Source: Fidelibacterota bacterium (lineage in GTDB: Bacteria; Fidelibacterota; UBA8477; JABMPR01). Taken from it: a stretch of DNA of 32,496 nt. The stretch is from positions 1 through 32,496 of the forward strand of contig JAJRSW010000091.1 of assembly GCA_024278595.1 (NCBI GenBank), in the 5' to 3' direction. Shown here piece by piece: positions 1-7,182 of this stretch (positions are counted from its first letter, which is position 1; every line of letters starts with the position of its first letter). The notes beneath the pieces are model-generated. The model saw only the letters and a list, made by a program, of their open reading frames with translations, had not been told where the DNA came from and did no database searches. Made by a program: the position numbers and the translations under genes.

Positions 1-144
1 GAAGATTATTAAAGTTATGAACAAGGTCATTTTAAACAGAATTATTTGCCTCTGTGAGTGATAATTTTTGATAAGCATATATTTTTTAAAACTTCGGGTC
101 TTCGTGACTTAGTGGCTATGAATTATTCAGGTTAAAGGGGATTG
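1..144. other. Left-edge non-coding stretch
   Basis: This AT-rich stretch lies downstream of the last gene of the hydrogenase operon. I see no convincing gene or hairpin terminator in it. Around 92-118 it contains a 'cttcgggtcttcgtgacttag' type string that looks like the low-complexity filler often found between genes in environmental genomes. That resemblance is from memory and was not searched. Confidence 0.4.
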
Positions 145-618
145 TTACGGGACATCAAACACACCCTTGAGGGCTTTAATGGCATCTGCAAGATGTTTCT
201 TTTCAATGATGGCAGAAATAGAACTGATGGAGGTAGAAATAGACAGGATATTGATTCCCTTGAGACCCAGAGAGCGGAAATAAGTGGCCGCCAGCCCACA
301 ACGATCCTTGAAATGAGGCCCATAAACGGTGACCAAACAGACATCGTTGATAATTTCAACCGATATCTCAGCATGTAGGTTTTCAATGGCCGCTATGGCT
401 TTTTCAAATAGATCAGACTCTCCCTGATGCAGGGTGACTGACAGGTTTGCCTTGCCCTGGCTGTCAATATTCTCAGCGATAAAATTGATCGTCTGGCCAT
501 AGAAACAAAATTCTTCCAAGGCAGCCCCAGCCCGATCCGGCTCATCCAATAGATCGAATACCCGCACAAGGGTCAGATTTTCATCAACAATGATACCGCC
601 TATGGATTCCTTCTTCAC
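145..618 (-). CDS. Stand-alone tandem ACT-domain protein (aspartokinase-like regulatory module)
   Basis: This 157-residue soluble protein appears to consist only of two ACT domains (about residues 16-80 and 92-155). The second half has the look of the C-terminal ACT domain of aspartokinase: a VxVYGPHFKDRxGLAA start, then GINILSISTS and a closing helix (ADAIKALKGVF). There is no kinase domain, so an amino-acid or small-ligand sensor is more likely than an enzyme. It starts with GTG, which overlaps the stop of the histidine kinase gene (GTGA). A GAGGAAA ribosome site lies about 7 bases upstream, so the start is well supported and translation is probably coupled to the kinase. It is the last gene of the hydrogenase operon. 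Ligand and partner are unknown; a role in the adjacent two-component system is inferred from position only. Confidence 0.8.
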   Translation of the reverse strand: MKKESIGGIIVDENLTLVRVFDLLDEPDRAGAALEEFCFYGQTINFIAENIDSQGKANLSVTLHQGESDLFEKAIAAIENLHAEISVEIINDVCLVTVYGPHFKDRCGLAATYFRSLGLKGINILSISTSISSISAIIEKKHLADAIKALKGVFDVP

Positions 619-1952
619 AAATTTTCCTCAATTGGTAAAATGACTTTAAATTTGCTCCCTTGACCCTCTCGACTCTTGATCTGAAGACTACCATCATGCA
701 ATTCGACCATACGCATGACAATTGCCAGACCGAGACCGGTCCCCTCAGAGATCTGTTTTCTGGCAGAGGGTGTTCGGTAAAATTCTTTAAAAATATTTAC
801 CTGTTCAGATTCAGGGATCCCGGGTCCGTTATCTGTAACCGTCACCTGGAAGTGTGAATTGATCTGCTTCAACTTGATCTTGATCGTTCCACCTTCCTGA
901 GTATAACGAATCGCATTGGAGATAAGGTTCGAAAATATCTTTTTAAGAGCGATCACATCACCATCATATAGAAAGGTCTGATCACTGGATTTCATTACCA
1001 GCGTTTGGGCTTTGCGATCGGCATTGGGCTGAGCTTCAATCACAAGCTCTTTTAAGAGGAGCTGCAGATCGAGATTTTCAAACTCTTGTTGTTCTTGCAA
1101 ATTTCCATAGGTGAGGTCTGCCAGATCTTTGAGCATCTCGATCACTTCTGAGGTGCGACCAATGGCCCGCCGGATCATATCTTTCACCCGTTCATCCACC
1201 GCTTCACCCAGGACCGTTTCCACCACCAGGAGCGTTGATTGGATGGTGGCAATGGGAGCCTTCATTTCATGGCTGGCATAGCGAAAGAAGGTGGTCTTGG
1301 TCTCATTGACTTCCTGTAATTTTCGGTTGGTAATTTCCAGTTTTGCGCGAACTCGACGATGTCTTTCCGTCACATTTTGAGCCAGGTAGGCCGAAACGAT
1401 CATGGTTATCACAAAAATAAACCAAATTGCGATCACAACTCGGATATCACCAGCCAGGTGAATTTCATGGAAAAAACAGATATGATCCAGGTAAATGGAG
1501 TGTTCCAGAGCCAATAATCCTGAATACAGCGCGATCCCCAGTAGTGAATACAGATAAGAAAAACCGCCTGGGAAAATGATGCTGGCTAAAATAATGTGAA
1601 ACACATAGAAAAAAGAGAGCGGGCTCTCTTCAGAACCGGTGATATACACCAGGAAGGTTAGAACAAGCAGGTCCATGACCATTTGGATATTGAGGAGAGT
1701 GACCAGTGGGGACATGCCGAATTGCACTCTCATAGCAGGCACAACACGGTACACCACATTCAATAGGACCAGAATTCCACCGGCTATACCCATCCAAAAA
1801 ATGCTGTCCGCTGGTCCCAGCTCAATGATTTTCATCAACGCTGCGCCGGCAAATAAACCCACCACTGCAAACCAGCGTAAGCGAATCAACCATTGAACCC
1901 GCCGGAGCATGGATGCGGTTGAAAACGCAGGTGTATCGGGAAACAGGGTCAT
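615..1952 (-). CDS. Membrane histidine kinase, RegB/PrrB-like six-TM sensor
   Basis: This 445-residue sensor kinase has six predicted membrane spans (about 25-42, 50-72, 82-104, 112-130, 131-149, 168-190), a short coiled linker, a HisKA dimerisation domain with the H-box ASHEMKAPI (phospho-acceptor H228), and a complete HATPase domain with N346, DNGPGIP (374-380) and GTGLGLA (404-410). There is no periplasmic or PAS sensor domain. The segment TGSEESPL (105-112) between TM3 and TM4 sits where RegB-type kinases carry a quinone-sensing GGxxNPF motif and resembles it, with Asn replaced by Ser and Phe by Leu. In known systems RegB/RegA couples redox state to hydrogenase and energy genes, so a redox-sensing role is plausible but inferred. 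It ends 4 bases inside the ACT gene and follows the response regulator by 36 bases. The ribosome site is weak. Confidence 0.88.
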   Translation of the reverse strand: MTLFPDTPAFSTASMLRRVQWLIRLRWFAVVGLFAGAALMKIIELGPADSIFWMGIAGGILVLLNVVYRVVPAMRVQFGMSPLVTLLNIQMVMDLLVLTFLVYITGSEESPLSFFYVFHIILASIIFPGGFSYLYSLLGIALYSGLLALEHSIYLDHICFFHEIHLAGDIRVVIAIWFIFVITMIVSAYLAQNVTERHRRVRAKLEITNRKLQEVNETKTTFFRYASHEMKAPIATIQSTLLVVETVLGEAVDERVKDMIRRAIGRTSEVIEMLKDLADLTYGNLQEQQEFENLDLQLLLKELVIEAQPNADRKAQTLVMKSSDQTFLYDGDVIALKKIFSNLISNAIRYTQEGGTIKIKLKQINSHFQVTVTDNGPGIPESEQVNIFKEFYRTPSARKQISEGTGLGLAIVMRMVELHDGSLQIKSREGQGSKFKVILPIEENL

Positions 1953-1988
1953 TTTCTGAGCCGGTTTAAGATGGCTCCATCCACAGTC

Positions 1989-2375
1989 TCAGACCTTGAT
2001 GTTCTCACGGACGACATCTACCAGCTTTTTAGGGTTCACTGGCTTTTCAAGGAAGGCATCAACTGGCAGAAAGTCTGCATCTTTCCCGGGATCGAACTGG
2101 AAGCCAGTCTGATTTCCTACTGCAGTAAGCATCACAATGGGCGTATCCTTGATGGTAGCATCACTCCGGATCTTATAGGCCACATGAAAGCCCTCATCCA
2201 TGGAGGTCATCATAACATCCAACAAAACCAGATCAGGAGCTTCAGCCCTGATCTTTTCCAATCCTTTTTCACCATCCTGGGCATCGATCACATCAAACCC
2301 GGCTGCTTCCAGTGTAATTCGCATAGCTTCAACCAGATCGAAGTCATCATCTATAATCAGTACTTTTTTTGCCAT
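1989..2375 (-). CDS. Single-domain CheY-like response regulator
   Basis: This 128-residue receiver domain has no output domain. It shows the acidic pocket (DDD, residues 9-11), the phospho-acceptor Asp53 in LVLLDVMM, a Thr in MLTA and the conserved Lys in FLEKP. An insert of about ten residues (QTGFQFDPGKDADF) lies between the Thr and Lys motifs. I chose the ATG at 2375 because a strong GAGGAGG site (2387-2393) lies 11 bases upstream; an upstream in-frame start at 2411 would bury that site inside the gene. It lies between the hydrogenase protease and the histidine kinase and is the obvious phosphorylation partner of that kinase. Without a DNA-binding or AAA+ domain it cannot itself activate a sigma-54 promoter, so it must act through protein contacts, a phosphorelay or another target. 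Confidence 0.88.
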   Translation of the reverse strand: MAKKVLIIDDDFDLVEAMRITLEAAGFDVIDAQDGEKGLEKIRAEAPDLVLLDVMMTSMDEGFHVAYKIRSDATIKDTPIVMLTAVGNQTGFQFDPGKDADFLPVDAFLEKPVNPKKLVDVVRENIKV

Positions 2376-2386
2376 TTTGGGTTTTT

Positions 2387-2393
2387 CCTCCTC
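2387..2393 (-). promoter_or_regulatory. Ribosome binding site that fixes the response regulator start
   Basis: GAGGAGG on the minus strand lies 11 bases upstream of the ATG at 2375. It supports this start over the longer in-frame start at 2411. Confidence 0.7.
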
Positions 2394-2418
2394 GGTGTGA
2401 ACACCTTTCAATTTAAAA

Positions 2419-2892
2419 CTAATTTTCTTCCCTTACAGATAATTGCTGAACTTCTGCTTGAACTTTTTCAATGGCTAGTTTCAAAGCCCGCTGAACAGGT
2501 GGTGATAGTGTGCTGTTAAATTGAATGGAATCTGGTTCAATGCCAATGATTTTCAGGTTGCCCGGGAGCATTTGCAACGAATCGGCCATACCCAATGCTT
2601 CCGCCAAGCCTAATCCATGTAATGACATTGGATCCTTATCCAAGATCAATTCTGCCTGGGCAGGGTCAAAACTCACCAGTGTTCCTGATTCTTTGCCCAT
2701 GCAGCAGGCATCCACAACCAACACATGCTTACGACCCTCAAAATATTCCAGGATACCAAGTACATCACTGCCGGCATCCACTAATTCCAGATCAAGATCA
2801 GGCAGGGTCGCAAGGGCATCGATGAGCAGTGGACCTACGGCATCATCACCGCGAAGTCTGTTACCAACACCAATGACTGTTAATGCTGCCAT
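2419..2892 (-). CDS. [NiFe] hydrogenase maturation endopeptidase (HycI/HyaD/FrxA family)
   Basis: This 157-residue protease removes the C-terminal tail of the hydrogenase large subunit after nickel insertion. The family signature is clear: GVGNRLRGDDAVG near the N terminus and the three expected metal-sensing positions D16, D61 (in VVDACC) and H92 (in SLHGL). The length is usual for the family. The gene starts 5 bases after the large-subunit stop, which fits cleavage of that subunit. Its likely target is the tail of eight residues after the DPCxxCxxH motif of the neighbouring large subunit. It is probably specific to this enzyme rather than a general factor; no Hyp proteins are encoded nearby. 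Confidence 0.92.
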   Translation of the reverse strand: MAALTVIGVGNRLRGDDAVGPLLIDALATLPDLDLELVDAGSDVLGILEYFEGRKHVLVVDACCMGKESGTLVSFDPAQAELILDKDPMSLHGLGLAEALGMADSLQMLPGNLKIIGIEPDSIQFNSTLSPPVQRALKLAIEKVQAEVQQLSVREEN

Positions 2893-2897
2893 CTGGA

Positions 2898-4202
2898 TTA
2901 CTCGATAAAATCAACTTCAAGCAGGTGGACCGAACAAGAGATGCAGGGATCGTAGGCTCTGACCAACATTTCCAGGGCAAGCGTGATTTCAGCCTTACTC
3001 TTGTTGATGATCTCTGGAACCAGCTTGACCATGTCATCGTCGATATTGGCCAGGTTTTGACCCGTGGGAATGATACAGTTGGCTGCCACAATATTGCCCT
3101 TATTGTCATAAGTATAATCGTGAAAAAGAATGCCCCGGGGAACTTCATTTGAACCGATACCCCGACCATAGCACGTGGGTGTCTGATTAGGTTTCTCATT
3201 TTTGAGACCATTATCGATCAATTTATCAATGATCCGAACACTATCCAGGATACAGTGAACGGCTTCCACAACCTGAGCTATGGTATTCATGTAGGGATTG
3301 TAGCAATTTGGTTTTAAACCCATAGCTTCGGCAGCAGCCTGCGCCTCATCACCCAGTTGAGAATTATTGTTGTTCCAACGTGCCAGAGCTCCGACAAAAT
3401 AGGAATTACGATTGTATTTCGCATGTTTTGAAGTGCTATGGTCAACGATGTATTCATTGGTCACATCCAGGTAATTTTCTACTGGAATCAAGCCACTATC
3501 TGATGAGAATATAGCGCCTTCGTAGAGTGCATATTCATCGGGATGTTTCAGGGAGATATATTCAGTTTCCCTCTCAAACTGTGGAATAGCACCAGCCAGG
3601 GCTTTCATGGTCTCAACTGTTTCCAGACCATCCGGCAAGGCTTCCTCCAGAAGTTTGCGTTTGATCTCAAGCAGTTCCGCTTTTTCAGGGATCCGCGTAA
3701 AGCCACCGGGGACGGGCGTAATGGGATGAACGGCCCGGCCAGAGACAATATCTCCAATATCATTGGCCACCCGCTTCATACGCAGGGCTCTCAGAACCAC
3801 GTCCTTATGAGTTGCGATAAGGGGGAAAACACTTCCGGCACCCAGAAAATCAGGGGCTGCCAGGAAATAGGCATGCAGAACATTTGACTGGAGTGTCGCA
3901 CCATGCACCAACAATTTTCGCAGCAGTCTGGTTTGTTCAGAGATCTCCAGTCCCAGAGCAGCTTCGGTAGTTACCAGGGAAGTGAGCTGGTGTCCCAACG
4001 AACAAATGCCACAGATCCTGGAGGTGATAATGGCTGCTTCATGAAAGCTGCGGCCCTTCATCATTGCTTCAAAGAAACGGGGGGGTTCTACAATACTTAA
4101 ATGAGCCTTTTCAAGCACACCATCCTTCATGTTCACCACAATATTTCCATGACCTTCTACACGGGTCAGATGATGGACTTTGATGTTTAGATCACGATTC
4201 AT
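2898..4202 (-). CDS. hydA: [NiFe] hydrogenase large (catalytic, alpha) subunit, group 3b type
   Basis: This 434-residue catalytic subunit holds the NiFe site that oxidises H2 or reduces protons. All family marks are present: LTRVEGHG near residue 12, the L1 motif RICGIC (C64 and C67) and the L2 motif DPCISCSVH (C420 and C423, with H426). An eight-residue tail (LLEVDFIE) follows H426 and is the probable cleavage product of the neighbouring protease. There is no signal peptide or membrane segment, so the enzyme is cytoplasmic. The LVHGATLQSNVLHAYFLAAPD stretch and the beta-gamma-delta-alpha gene order match group 3b (sulfhydrogenase/NADP-linked) enzymes such as the Pyrococcus HydBGDA complexes. 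The ATG overlaps the small-subunit stop by 4 bases and has a GAGG site about 8 bases upstream. Confidence 0.95.
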   Translation of the reverse strand: MNRDLNIKVHHLTRVEGHGNIVVNMKDGVLEKAHLSIVEPPRFFEAMMKGRSFHEAAIITSRICGICSLGHQLTSLVTTEAALGLEISEQTRLLRKLLVHGATLQSNVLHAYFLAAPDFLGAGSVFPLIATHKDVVLRALRMKRVANDIGDIVSGRAVHPITPVPGGFTRIPEKAELLEIKRKLLEEALPDGLETVETMKALAGAIPQFERETEYISLKHPDEYALYEGAIFSSDSGLIPVENYLDVTNEYIVDHSTSKHAKYNRNSYFVGALARWNNNNSQLGDEAQAAAEAMGLKPNCYNPYMNTIAQVVEAVHCILDSVRIIDKLIDNGLKNEKPNQTPTCYGRGIGSNEVPRGILFHDYTYDNKGNIVAANCIIPTGQNLANIDDDMVKLVPEIINKSKAEITLALEMLVRAYDPCISCSVHLLEVDFIE

Positions 4203-4933
4203 AGTTGAACCTCATTTGAATTATATAACAGCATGCGTTTTTTAGCTTCATCCAGACTAATGCCATGACTGGTCATTAATTCCAGCATGCCATCCAGATT
4301 CGAATTGTCTAACAGTCCCCGGCAACCGGTGCAGAATTGGCCAAAACTGGGACAGATCGCATCACATCCCGCCCGGGTGATGGGCCCCAGACAAACCATA
4401 CCTCGATTGTACAGGCATTCATTTTCTTTTAATTTGCATTCAACACAAACTGGTGATCCATACTTTGGCGGTTCCTTTCCAAGTACCAGCGAAATAAGTA
4501 GTTTGAGAAAATCCTGCTGGGTCATGGGACAGCCCCGTACTTCATAGTCCACTTTGACCACTGCGGAGACCGCCATGGCCGGTAGGGTGGCAAACAGATA
4601 TTTATCCTTACCATAGACCGTTTCACGCACCTCATCGATGGGATGCAGGTTCTTCATGGCATTGACACCACCATTTACGGCACATGAGCCAATCGCCACC
4701 AGGGTTGTGCAGCGCCGGCGGATATCATGGATCCGTTCGACACAAGAGGGTGAGGAGATAGATCCTTCAATAAAAGCGATGTCATAGAAATCCGCCTTAT
4801 CATCCATGGCTTCCCGGAATTCAACGATATCGATGTGTTTCAGAATATCCAGCAGGTCATTTTCCAGATTGAGTTTATTTAGCTGGCATCCTTCACAGCT
4901 AGTGAAATCGAAAAAAGCAACTTGTGGTTTCAT
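4199..4933 (-). CDS. hydD: [NiFe] hydrogenase small (delta) subunit, group 3b type
   Basis: This 244-residue electron-transfer subunit carries three iron-sulfur clusters between the NiFe site and the flavin subunit. The proximal-cluster ligands are C13 and C16 (TSCEGC), C84 (IGSC) and C135 (RGCP). The distal part is cysteine-rich, with C163, C166, C173, C181, C190, C194, C201 and C204 for two more clusters. There is no Tat signal, as expected for a cytoplasmic group 3 enzyme. The start overlaps the FAD-subunit stop by one base (TAATG) and has a strong GAGGAGG site inside the upstream gene, so the two are translationally coupled. Its downstream end overlaps the large-subunit start by 4 bases. 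Confidence 0.95.
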   Translation of the reverse strand: MKPQVAFFDFTSCEGCQLNKLNLENDLLDILKHIDIVEFREAMDDKADFYDIAFIEGSISSPSCVERIHDIRRRCTTLVAIGSCAVNGGVNAMKNLHPIDEVRETVYGKDKYLFATLPAMAVSAVVKVDYEVRGCPMTQQDFLKLLISLVLGKEPPKYGSPVCVECKLKENECLYNRGMVCLGPITRAGCDAICPSFGQFCTGCRGLLDNSNLDGMLELMTSHGISLDEAKKRMLLYNSNEVQL

Positions 4934-5784
4934 TAGAGCGCCTCCTCTAATGGTTTGATAGCGGAGTAGTTAAAAACCGGGCCATCCTGGCAGCAGTAAA
5001 CACCGTTGATCTGACAGTGACCACATTTGCCGACCCCGCATTTCATCCGTCGTTCCAGGGAAACATAGATATGATCATCAGCCAGTTGTTTGGACTTCAG
5101 TGACATGATCACAAATTTGTACATGACGGGCGGTCCGGTAATGGCCGCCATGGTGGCATTCAGATTTAGATCCAAGCCCGGGATCAAGGTGGTGATGACA
5201 CCGATGTTACCCGTCCAGTTTTCAGCTCCTTGATCTACAGTCATATAAAATTCCACATCATCCCGAGTGGTCCAATCTGCGATCTCTTCCTTGAAGAGCA
5301 ACTCTGCTGGCGTTTTTGCGCCGTATAAAATGATCAAGCGACCAAAATCCCGACGATGGTCAAGGACATAGTTGATCAGTGACCGTAGTGGAACCAGACC
5401 GATCCCGCCAGCTATGATCAGAATATCCTTACCCAGAAATTTTTCAATCGGATATCCTTTGCCAAACGGCCCTCTGATCCCGATCAAATCTCCTGCTTCA
5501 TATTTTTTAAGTACATTGGTCAATGTGCCGATCTGGCGGATACATAGTTCAAACCGGCCCGTTCCGCTGGGCGAACTGGAGATGGAAATGGGTGCTTCAC
5601 CGATTCCAAAAGCCGATACTTCTACAAATTGTCCTGGGCTATGTCCCAGATCCTGTCCGTCAGGCATTTCCAATTCGTACCACTTCTCCATTTCAGTAAG
5701 CTGCCTGGCTTGAGTCACCTGGCACATGGTTGGATAATAGAGATCCTGAGCTTCATGTAGTTTAACATCTTCAATACGTTTCAT
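4933..5784 (-). CDS. hydG: Hydrogenase FAD/NAD(P)-binding diaphorase (gamma) subunit
   Basis: This 283-residue ferredoxin-NADP reductase-like subunit exchanges electrons between the hydrogenase iron-sulfur chain and NAD(P)H. The FAD domain has APISISSSP (64-72) in place of RxYS, followed by IRGPFGKGY at 103-111. The nucleotide domain shows AGGIGLVPLRSL (125-136), and the dihydroorotate-dehydrogenase-electron-transfer-like tail has a 2Fe-2S site with C249, C254, C257 and C265. The length and domain order match HydG/SudA-type proteins. A GGAGG site precedes the ATG by about 7 bases and the gap to the beta-subunit stop is 17 bases. Whether NAD or NADP is preferred cannot be read safely from the sequence; NADP is usual for group 3b. 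Confidence 0.93.
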   Translation of the reverse strand: MKRIEDVKLHEAQDLYYPTMCQVTQARQLTEMEKWYELEMPDGQDLGHSPGQFVEVSAFGIGEAPISISSSPSGTGRFELCIRQIGTLTNVLKKYEAGDLIGIRGPFGKGYPIEKFLGKDILIIAGGIGLVPLRSLINYVLDHRRDFGRLIILYGAKTPAELLFKEEIADWTTRDDVEFYMTVDQGAENWTGNIGVITTLIPGLDLNLNATMAAITGPPVMYKFVIMSLKSKQLADDHIYVSLERRMKCGVGKCGHCQINGVYCCQDGPVFNYSAIKPLEEAL

Positions 5785-5801
5785 AAATGACCTCCGCTCC
5801 C

Positions 5802-6836
5802 CTAAACCAGTACCCGTTGATGGTGCCGAGCTTTTTCATCTTCGCGAATAAGATCATTCACGATTTCCGGCAATGAGATCCCTGCCGGACAGAAAGCTGT
5901 GCAGCGTCCACAACCAACACACCAGGGCAGGCCCTCTTCATCAGTGATGTATTTAAACTTTCGGTAAAGGCGATGTCGGGTACGATTGACGGTATGCTCC
6001 CTGAAATTCTCACCACCGGCAACCTGGGCAAAGGTGACCAACATGCAACTATCCCAGGTGCGTTCCCGCATCCCGCTCTCTGCGGTAACGGTCACTTCAT
6101 CGTTCACATCGAAGCAGAAACAGGTGGGGCAGGTGAGATTACAGGACCCACAACCCACACAGCGTGATGCGACCTCGGCCCAGACATCTGCATGATAGGC
6201 ATACTGAAATACGCGCGGGAGCCGATTGTAGTGATAGCGGATCTTGGTTTTAAATTTACGTTCTGCTACGATCTCAGGCTCAGTTGTTCTCAGTTTATTA
6301 AAACCCTGGATCAGGGAACGCCCCTTTTTCGTTATGACATATACTTGAAAGTCATCCTCCACTTCGTTAAGATAAAGATCGAATCCTTCCAGCTCTTCGA
6401 TGGTTATACCCACGCTTTCGGAGAAGTGAAATTCATCAGGAATAAATGAGATACCAACAAATCGCGATTTTTGACGTCGGTTGAGATAATTTGACTCCAC
6501 ATTGCCAGATAACATACTATGATCCAGCCTGAGAATGGATTGCATCTCATAACTATGCACAGCAAAAAACACTTTAGGTTCCAAAGGAACCTCAACCGTT
6601 GTGTAACTCAGATCCTTCAATGAGAAATCCATAAGCTTCTCAACGGGTGGAAAAAAATTCTTCTTTAGTGGTAATAAGGTGCGGTTGTAATCCAGGACAA
6701 CCTTACTACTGTCTGTTACAGTCTCAAAAGAGTACGAGGCATCCCCCTTCCGATGGGGAGCGATGACCTGGCCAAAAACCCCCAAATGATCAATCAGGGC
6801 TGGGATATCTTTGCGTAATAGAGAAAAACACTCCAT
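5802..6836 (-). CDS. hydB: Hydrogenase iron-sulfur (beta, HydB-like) subunit with a lost N-terminal cysteine motif
   Basis: This 344-residue protein is the first gene of the hydrogenase operon. Its C-terminal half carries two 4Fe-4S sites: C226, C229, C232 and C236 (with C239 and C241 in the PTCFCF stretch), and C306, C309, C312 and C316 in CVGCGRCTAFCP. The N-terminal half keeps the family backbone, but positions that are cysteine in the archaeal HydB I remember are replaced: the HACD motif is HSYE (94-97), and the SC..PDE.CFC motif reads SFIPDEFHFS (130-139). One accessory cluster is therefore probably missing. Sulfur-reductase activity is known for some relatives but cannot be assumed here. 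An AAGGATG site lies just upstream of the ATG, and a sigma-54 promoter match lies about 62 bases upstream. Confidence 0.92.
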   Translation of the reverse strand: MECFSLLRKDIPALIDHLGVFGQVIAPHRKGDASYSFETVTDSSKVVLDYNRTLLPLKKNFFPPVEKLMDFSLKDLSYTTVEVPLEPKVFFAVHSYEMQSILRLDHSMLSGNVESNYLNRRQKSRFVGISFIPDEFHFSESVGITIEELEGFDLYLNEVEDDFQVYVITKKGRSLIQGFNKLRTTEPEIVAERKFKTKIRYHYNRLPRVFQYAYHADVWAEVASRCVGCGSCNLTCPTCFCFDVNDEVTVTAESGMRERTWDSCMLVTFAQVAGGENFREHTVNRTRHRLYRKFKYITDEEGLPWCVGCGRCTAFCPAGISLPEIVNDLIREDEKARHHQRVLV

Positions 6837-7174
6837 GATGGCATCCTTGTGTATTTGATCGGTTAATAGATATTATCAATTCCATTGCCCCCCCAATTGC
6901 AAACCACATGCCAGTGCATATTTTTTAGGATGTCATCACTTGGGAATAATAAGCTTATCTGACAAAGTCATTTACTTACCTTGTAAAGGACTACTGTTTG
7001 GCAGGTTTATATCACGGTAAATAATGGTGCACAGAAGCTCATCTGTGAAAGAAATGCCAGCCCTGATCGATCCTTTGATTAACCCGTATGTTTCTGAGGA
7101 AGCACAATCAGGCGTGATATTGATGGGTGCTGGTCGAATGAATCAAGAGACTATCGAAACATTATTAGTGAGTA
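6837..7174. other. Intergenic region upstream of the hydrogenase operon
   Basis: This region of about 340 bases separates the hydrogenase operon from the end of the Lon-domain gene cluster. It contains the sigma-54 promoter match, a run of seven C at about 6888-6894 between two copies of an AATT-type half-site, and a short plus-strand reading frame at 7024-7182 that may be a gene remnant. No terminator hairpin for the upstream cluster was recognised. Confidence 0.5.
6898..6913 (-). promoter_or_regulatory. Putative sigma-54 (-24/-12) promoter of the hydrogenase operon
   Basis: On the minus strand the sequence reads CTGGCATGTGGTTTGCAA, with TGGCAT-N5-TTGCA and exactly ten bases between GG and GC. 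This fits the RpoN consensus TGGCAC-N5-TTGCW at almost every position. It would start transcription near 6887, leaving a leader of about 50 bases before the first hydrogenase gene. A weaker sigma-70-like reading (TTGCAA, 19 bases, GATAAT) overlaps it. No sigma-54 activator gene is visible in this window. Confidence 0.55.
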
Positions 7175-7182
7175 TCAATTAA
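7024..7182 (+). pseudogene. Short reading frame, possible cytochrome c-like gene remnant
   Basis: A 52-codon plus-strand frame runs from ATG to TAA and converges on the Lon-domain gene, overlapping its last bases. It has no recognisable ribosome site. The C-terminal part (EEAQSGVILMGAGRMNQ followed by ETIETLLVSI) resembles the methionine-ligand half of class I cytochrome c domains, which typically read GxGRMP then a (S/D)EEIxxLVxYI helix. No CxxCH haem motif is in frame; a stop codon lies two codons before the ATG. It may be a decayed fragment or a chance frame. The resemblance is by eye only. Confidence 0.22.

Noticed and set aside
1971-2519. Plus-strand frame of 182 codons opposite the response regulator and protease genes
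   Set aside because: It lies antisense to two well-recognised genes, has no family resemblance, and is explained by the codon pattern of the opposite strand.
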